60,000 nucleotides of DNA, taken from contig OU612067.1 in NCBI GenBank assembly GCA_914767715.1, positions 23,412,162 through 23,472,161 on the forward strand. The letters are read 5' to 3'. Position 1 is the stretch's first letter. Each line of letters begins with the position of its first letter. This DNA is from Membranipora membranacea (taxonomy: Eukaryota > Bryozoa > Gymnolaemata > Cheilostomatida > Membraniporidae). This document shows, piece by piece, positions 59,501 through 60,000 of the stretch. The notes under the pieces are model-generated. The model was not told the origin of the DNA, made no database searches, and worked only from the letters and a program-made list of their open reading frames with translations. A program made the position numbers and the translations under genes.

Positions 59501-59511
59501 GTGAGCAAATG
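20441..59511 (-). CDS. LRR-Roc-COR-caspase fusion gene (5' end outside the window)
   Basis: Minus-strand exons, in transcript order: LRR cassettes 59511-59371, 55175-55035, 48763-48623, 41132-40992, 32891-32751 (all phase 2 to 2); Roc-COR exon 25368-23432 (2 to 1); 23299-23225 (1 to 1); 23057-22819 (1 to 0); caspase exons 22461-22279, 22113-21891, 21609-21421, 21187-21078, 20584-20441 (stop TAA). All phases fit end to end. The two linker exons have no in-frame ATG, so the caspase part is best read as joined to Roc-COR. Roco proteins use Roc as a GTPase and COR as a dimerisation module; known metazoan Roco effectors are kinases (LRRK) or death domains (DAPK1). Here the effector is a caspase with both catalytic residues. 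Likely cytosolic (no signal seen). Role as a sensor-protease is inferred. Alternative: two overlapping transcription units, a Roco gene and a caspase. Confidence 0.78.
21078..21187 (-). CDS. Caspase p10, N-terminal exon
   Basis: Joins the previous exon through a split Ser and reads YMSMRNEVTGSLLIRCLA, then LLKHACHRDLFSLFEI. It corresponds to the caspase SWRN..GSWFIQ.LC....Y....L..L segment. The Arg that helps form the S1 pocket for Asp is kept. The adjacent Trp is Met, and GSWFIQ is GSLLIR, so the S2-S4 side may differ from classical caspases. Confidence 0.85.
21421..21609 (-). CDS. Caspase inter-subunit linker exon
   Basis: Phase 1 to phase 1, 189 bases. Reads VERDLGKAGAGKQSTTED, then a Gln/Ser/Pro-rich stretch and LEIDHLNTEDLMVIKSSFE. 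The last part is the start of p10 (D.L....ST). Several Asp residues (RD, TED, EID, TED) are possible cleavage points that would free the two subunits. It is longer than in most executioner caspases. Confidence 0.78.
21891..22113 (-). CDS. Caspase p20, catalytic exon (His and Cys)
   Basis: Starts EMLKAVQDETKRADHKDFG, then MFFLCLMTHGCEDDVILASD with the catalytic His in THG, and VIVVQACSGG with the catalytic Cys. The pentapeptide is QACSG where QACRG is usual. A Peptidase C14 large subunit with both dyad residues intact. Donor gtatgg follows at 21890. Confidence 0.9.
22279..22461 (-). CDS. Caspase p20, first exon
   Basis: 61 codons, phase 0 both ends. Reads IYKMSRGRRGRALIINIENF, then RRKGSDMDVKNLKYMLKSLDFE and VVEDVTAE. 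It matches the caspase Y.M....G.ALIINN..F....L..R.GTD.D...L...F..LGF.V....LT. opening. The S1-pocket Arg before GSD is kept. A Met (YKM) lies four residues in, so a prodomain-less caspase starting here is formally possible. Confidence 0.88.
22462..22818 (-). other. Intron between linker and caspase exons
   Basis: No domain-like reading frame. It contains a GC-richer stretch near 22705-22745 and nothing else I recognise. Confidence 0.5.
22819..23057 (-). CDS. Acidic, low-complexity linker exon before the caspase
   Basis: Phase 1 to phase 0, 239 bases. Reads SEEENEDLQPQAEVSC, then SATEYNEPEQVTLTRGRSDS, DGGGYLSPSTEDTH and KSEIKELFNKTSL. Rich in Glu, Ser, Thr and Pro, so probably disordered; no DED or CARD fold is apparent. 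Three in-phase donors are possible (GAG|gtaagc near 23018, CAG|gtaact near 22979, CTG|gtaaaa at 22818); I chose the last because it keeps most coding sequence. No in-frame ATG. Confidence 0.65.
23225..23299 (-). CDS. Short linker exon after COR
   Basis: 75 bases, phase 1 to phase 1, encoding CFSITETGISQLEEYVSTNL and a Pro-Asp-Ser tail. The acceptor tttttaaag and donor gtgagt fit. The position fits a C-terminal COR continuation or a hinge. No in-frame ATG, which ties it to the upstream exon. Confidence 0.65.
23432..25368 (-). CDS. Last LRR, Roc GTPase and COR domain (single 1.9 kb exon)
   Basis: About 646 codons. It starts with a split Ser then LGNLKQLTYLDVSHNTELTS and LPES-like LRR to about residue 45. 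Roc begins near residue 74: P-loop GKSGAGKTS at about 82-90, switch II/G3 DFGGH at about 136-140 and G4 THTDK at about 205-209, all in place for GTP binding. COR covers about 290-640, with PGSWYKTL, the HEIGRIMWY stretch (usual COR form L..LH..G....Y) and the hydrophobic core that follows. Roc and COR in one uninterrupted exon contrasts with the heavily split LRR and caspase parts. The frame is open throughout, so the gene looks functional. It ends phase 1 at the gtgagt donor. Confidence 0.92.
25491..25575 (-). pseudogene. Decayed duplicate of the LRR start of the Roc exon
   Basis: Repeats 25309-25395 with many changes: acceptor-like tggcag, then LGKLEQLT and a stop (THL*). The similarity runs on into the intron on the right (gagaatattaat, attgttga). 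A tandem duplication of about 150-190 bases next to the functional exon, now unusable. Confidence 0.65.
25590..28640. repeat. Segmental duplication A, copy 1
   Basis: Near-identical to 42213-44820 at an offset of about 16.62 kb, with small indels. It contains intron sequence of the ROCO gene, the 115-codon open frame at 26381, and the start of a LINE. No LRR exon lies inside. Confidence 0.8.
26381..26728 (-). other. Unidentified 115-codon open frame, copy 1
   Basis: Starts MHRCVTVQQVPKGSGDRLSD; a GC-rich first half, then an AT-rich tail with hydrophobic residues. A second copy at 43005-43352 is also open and differs at about 8 residues. I recognise no domain. It lies in duplicated intron and transposon territory, so it may be part of an old retrotransposon end rather than a gene. 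Confidence 0.3.
27555..29765 (+). mobile_element. Dead LINE copy 1 (ORF1, endonuclease, part of RT)
   Basis: ORF1 debris at 27555-28175 includes a coiled-coil-like Gln/Lys stretch (KQLRITGIP) and the ORF1 C-terminus (LFYLARQKRAGLYYKYTWTY). Endonuclease C-terminal part at 28512-28853 (SGGGIAIYV, GDINIDL). RT fragments follow to 29765: RPISILISTSKVLEKL and FGFRSKRSTTDAI. Several frameshifts and internal deletions. The RT motifs resemble the CR1/L2/Jockey group; exact clade unassigned. It is antisense to the ROCO gene, inside its intron. Confidence 0.8.
29766..31830 (+). mobile_element. Dead LINE copy 2, joined directly to copy 1
   Basis: At about 29766 the sequence jumps from RT back to ORF1 (a stretch matching 27770-27810, about 40 bases), then straight to endonuclease (29818-30249) and RT (to 31678: LDFSKAFDAIN, GVPQGSVLRP, LFADDTNIF). 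An ORF1-to-endonuclease deletion and frameshifts make it defective. The FADD catalytic box is still readable at about 31484. Confidence 0.78.
31831..34284. repeat. LRR-exon-bearing duplicated unit
   Basis: Non-coding sequence around the LRR cassette at 32751-32891. Its blocks recur at 39-42, 46-50 and 54-60 kb (for example the caaaagagacaag block with cctgcaggctctcag, and the tgttgggagttatcc block). Within the unit, 33345-33500 and 33936-34040 repeat each other. No other coding signal. Confidence 0.7.
32751..32891 (-). CDS. LRR cassette exon (nearest to Roc)
   Basis: 141 bases, phase 2 to phase 2. After the split Ser: ICSLTELEELYLSSNANLQ, TLPEGLGGMRSLK, KIDVSWCDLRTLPE. Two leucine-rich repeats of 23-24 residues. 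Acceptor ttccctcag, donor gtgagtc. Its last codon joins the Roc exon as AG|C (Ser), giving LPES-LGNL, the canonical LRR junction. Confidence 0.88.
34285..36167 (+). mobile_element. Dead LINE copy 3, 5' part (interrupted by a DNA transposon)
   Basis: Begins inside the endonuclease C-terminus (IQSQCFYNLIQSPTRIG), continues through the inter-domain region and RT (SGLLPVKIGVPQGSVLRP, ILFADDTNIF, FLGLELDSNLTFHEHFKSL) to 36127. Frameshifts at several points. It is cut at 36168 by a 2.4 kb element; the LINE resumes at 38593. Confidence 0.8.
36180..36345. repeat. acgtcgcaa array, left arm of the transposon
   Basis: At least seven exact acgtcgcaa copies plus degenerate ones (acgccgcaa, atgtcgcaa) at irregular spacing of about 12-30 bases. 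CpG-rich in a CpG-poor neighbourhood. The mirrored array lies at 38410-38585. Likely a multi-site binding platform for a transposase or host factor (inferred). Confidence 0.75.
38410..38585. repeat. ttgcgacgt array, right arm of the transposon
   Basis: Reverse complement of the array at 36180-36345, with some substitutions (gttgccacg for one unit). Two dense CpG clusters thus flank the element. Confidence 0.75.
38593..38835 (+). mobile_element. Dead LINE copy 3, 3' end
   Basis: Resumes the LINE after the transposon: ggccagggtgcgatctcac, GC-rich 3' untranslated region, then a run of A residues at about 38830. The same tail follows copy 4 at 46231-46470. Confidence 0.7.
38836..42212. repeat. 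Segmental duplication B, copy 1 (carries an LRR exon)
   Basis: Aligns with about 46471-49840 at a nearly constant offset of about 7.63 kb. It carries the LRR cassette at 40992-41132. At about 42213 similarity switches abruptly to duplication A (25590-28640 type). Non-coding except the cassette. Confidence 0.8.
40992..41132 (-). CDS. LRR cassette exon
   Basis: 141 bases, phase 2 to 2. ICSLTELEVLYLYYNENLQ, TLPEGLGGMRSLK, SIQMFECDLRTLPE. Same splice sites as its paralogues. Compared with the 32751 cassette, the changes cluster at the x positions of LxxLxLxxN (E to V, SS to YY, KIDVSW to SIQMFE). Confidence 0.88.
42213..44820. repeat. Segmental duplication A, copy 2
   Basis: Matches 25590-28640. 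It includes the second copy of the 115-codon frame and the start of LINE copy 4, whose ORF1 has lost about 400 bases relative to copy 1. No LRR exon. Confidence 0.8.
43005..43352 (-). other. Unidentified 115-codon open frame, copy 2
   Basis: Reads MHRRVTVQQVPKGSGDRLSD and onward, about 8 residues different from the copy at 26381-26728. No recognised domain. The duplication is recent, so retained openness is weak evidence for coding. Confidence 0.3.
44177..46470 (+). mobile_element. Dead LINE copy 4 (internally deleted)
   Basis: ORF1 remnant (KQLRIRGIPFTTAENLTLLM), a short endonuclease fragment (SNRSGGGIAIYVSQMFE) fused straight to RT (YQFGYRSKRSTTDA), then a 425 bp insertion at 44891-45315, then RT again (LDFSKAFDAINHGI, GVPQGSVLGP) and the 3' tail. 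The PQGSVLGP box is intact here, FADD is readable at about 45645, but the frame is lost by indels and a stop at 45596. Confidence 0.8.
44891..45315. mobile_element. 425 bp inverted-repeat element inside LINE copy 4
   Basis: Ends are AAGCTTATTCGC and GCGAATAAGCTT, extending to about 27 bases with mismatches (GTYAATASACGTC). The uninterrupted LINE is seen at 31151-31170 and 56955-56975, giving a 2-bp (AT/TA-like) duplication. No coding capacity: a MITE, possibly Tc1/mariner-like by target size. Confidence 0.7.
46471..49840. repeat. Segmental duplication B, copy 2 (carries an LRR exon)
   Basis: Aligns with 38836-42212. It carries the LRR cassette at 48623-48763 and continues after 49840 into a further 1 kb that copy 1 lacks. 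Confidence 0.8.
48623..48763 (-). CDS. LRR cassette exon
   Basis: 141 bases, phase 2 to 2. ICSLTELEVLDISYNKNLQ, TLPEGLGGMRSLK, KIDVSVCDLRTLPE. Acceptor cccacag, donor gtgagt. Differs from the other cassettes at strand x positions. Confidence 0.88.
49841..50870. pseudogene. Unit remnant that has lost its LRR exon
   Basis: The block that precedes an LRR cassette in other units (tgttacaaataaacagaga, then atgatgagt) is present at 50690-50745, but from there the sequence jumps to gtcaagttctcac, deleting the donor and most of the exon region. No readable LRR remains. Confidence 0.55.
50871..54160. other. Unique intron sequence, nothing coding seen
   Basis: Single-copy relative to the rest of the window. 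It has a possible SINE near 51480-51600 (tRNA-like head on the minus strand, weak), a T-rich tract near 52560-52600, and an agg/gga-rich purine stretch near 52530. I see no LRR cassette or other exon on either strand. Confidence 0.5.
54161..55589. repeat. Duplicated unit with an LRR exon
   Basis: A composite: 54165-54345 matches the caaaagagacaag block, 54352-55545 matches 58690-59890 (offset about 4.34 kb). It carries the cassette at 55035-55175 and ends at a triple tctgacatt repeat (55551-55577) abutting LINE copy 5. Confidence 0.75.
55035..55175 (-). CDS. LRR cassette exon
   Basis: 141 bases, phase 2 to 2. ICSLTELEELDIHYNKNLQ, TLPEGLGGMRSLK, NIKAYWCDLRRLPE. Acceptor ccccacag, donor gtgagt. 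The second repeat strand (NIKAYW) is the most divergent of the set. Confidence 0.88.
55590..57365 (+). mobile_element. LINE copy 5, longest open frame
   Basis: Open from 55622 to 57238 (538 codons): endonuclease C-terminus (RIGESGRDV, GDINIDL), inter-domain region, RT (ATGPDRKPM, RPISILISTTKVLEKL, FRSKRSTTDAI, LDFSKAFDTIN). A one-base deletion at the GVPQGS box (57211 region) shifts the frame; FADD follows at about 57291. At 57366 the LINE is cut off within RT and joins a duplicated unit. 5' truncated, not active. Youngest-looking of the five. Confidence 0.82.
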
Positions 59512-60000
59512 CTGTGGGGATAAAATGTAGAATAATAATTATATTAGTTTTCCGACTTTGATTCTATTACTGCCACTGACTGAGAAGAAATGTAACAAAA
59601 ATTTTAATCACCGTATTATTAGTGTTTGGTAAAATAATTATATCTCAATTTTGCATAACGGTACCACTAAAAAATTAGGTTGAGACTGGTGACAACCTTA
59701 ATAAGCAAGCTTGAGAGCTTGTTGAAAGTGCAAGACATCAACTCTACCAAAAGAAACAAGAAGCAGCGGGACCTTTAGGTACACTTAATTACCAGCCCGC
59801 AGGCTCTCAGTATCAACAAGCCCAACTTAATCAACAAAACACCAGTGGTCAGTTAGCAAATGGGACATATCAACCATCATGAAATAACAATATCTGACCA
59901 TACAGATTCAAAATACTACCAATACGTTCTCATGTCTAAATTAAAATATGTTGGGAGTTATCCTATCACATAAATATAGAAGATAACTGCCTTTTGCGAT
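57366..60000. repeat. Duplicated unit with an LRR exon (to window end)
   Basis: 57366-58850 matches 38948-40490 and 46583-48110; 58690-59890 matches 54352-55545; 59890-60000 matches 32060-32180. It carries the cassette at 59371-59511. A chimera of three unit types. Confidence 0.75.
59371..59511 (-). CDS. LRR cassette exon (most 5' one in the window)
   Basis: 141 bases, phase 2 to 2. ICSLTELEELDIRRNENLQ, TLPEGFGGMRSLK, KIYVSGCDLRSIPE. Acceptor ccccacag, donor gtgagt. More cassettes, and the start of the gene, are expected to the right. Confidence 0.88.

Overview
The window is eukaryotic and metazoan. It has two spliced genes with canonical GT-AG introns (one GC-AG), about 60% A+T, SINE and LINE debris, a multi-CUB secreted protein, and a true caspase domain (His in THG, Cys in QACSG, matching p20 and p10 parts). 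True caspases are animal proteins. The mix of CUB, Roc-COR and caspase domains with introns of 0.1-1 kb would suit a sponge, cnidarian or other invertebrate; I cannot name the species.

Layout. (1) 35-18081, plus strand: the 3' part of a giant cubilin-like gene, 36 exons encoding the tail of one CUB domain and then 17 more, ending at a TAG stop. The 5' end lies to the left of the window. Two lesions sit in it: a one-base frameshift in the 4th CUB and an in-frame TAG in the 11th. (2) 18082-20440: intergenic tail-to-tail space with poly(A) signals for both genes. (3) 20441 to beyond 59511, minus strand: a gene whose phase-compatible exons encode leucine-rich repeats, a Roc GTPase, a COR domain, a charged linker and a complete caspase (p20 and p10). 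The 5' end lies to the right of the window.

The LRR part is carried on five separate exons, each exactly 141 bp, phase 2 to phase 2. They lie 4-8 kb apart inside a mosaic of segmental duplications (25.6-60 kb) stuffed with dead LINE copies. The five cassettes share a nearly fixed scaffold and differ mainly at the surface positions of the LxxLxLxxN strands. This suggests a variable ligand-binding array in front of a GTPase switch and a protease effector, in other words a candidate innate-immune or cell-death sensor. That is inference; the exon structure, domain motifs and variability pattern are read directly.

(4) Mobile elements: five dead, rearranged non-LTR retrotransposon segments (endonuclease plus reverse transcriptase, plus strand); a 2.4 kb DNA transposon with about 425 bp terminal inverted repeats made partly of acgtcgcaa arrays, whose empty site is preserved in a paralogous LINE copy; a 425 bp inverted-repeat element inside another LINE; MITE-like foldback elements and tRNA-derived SINEs in introns of the CUB gene.

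The two genes are convergent and show no evident functional link.
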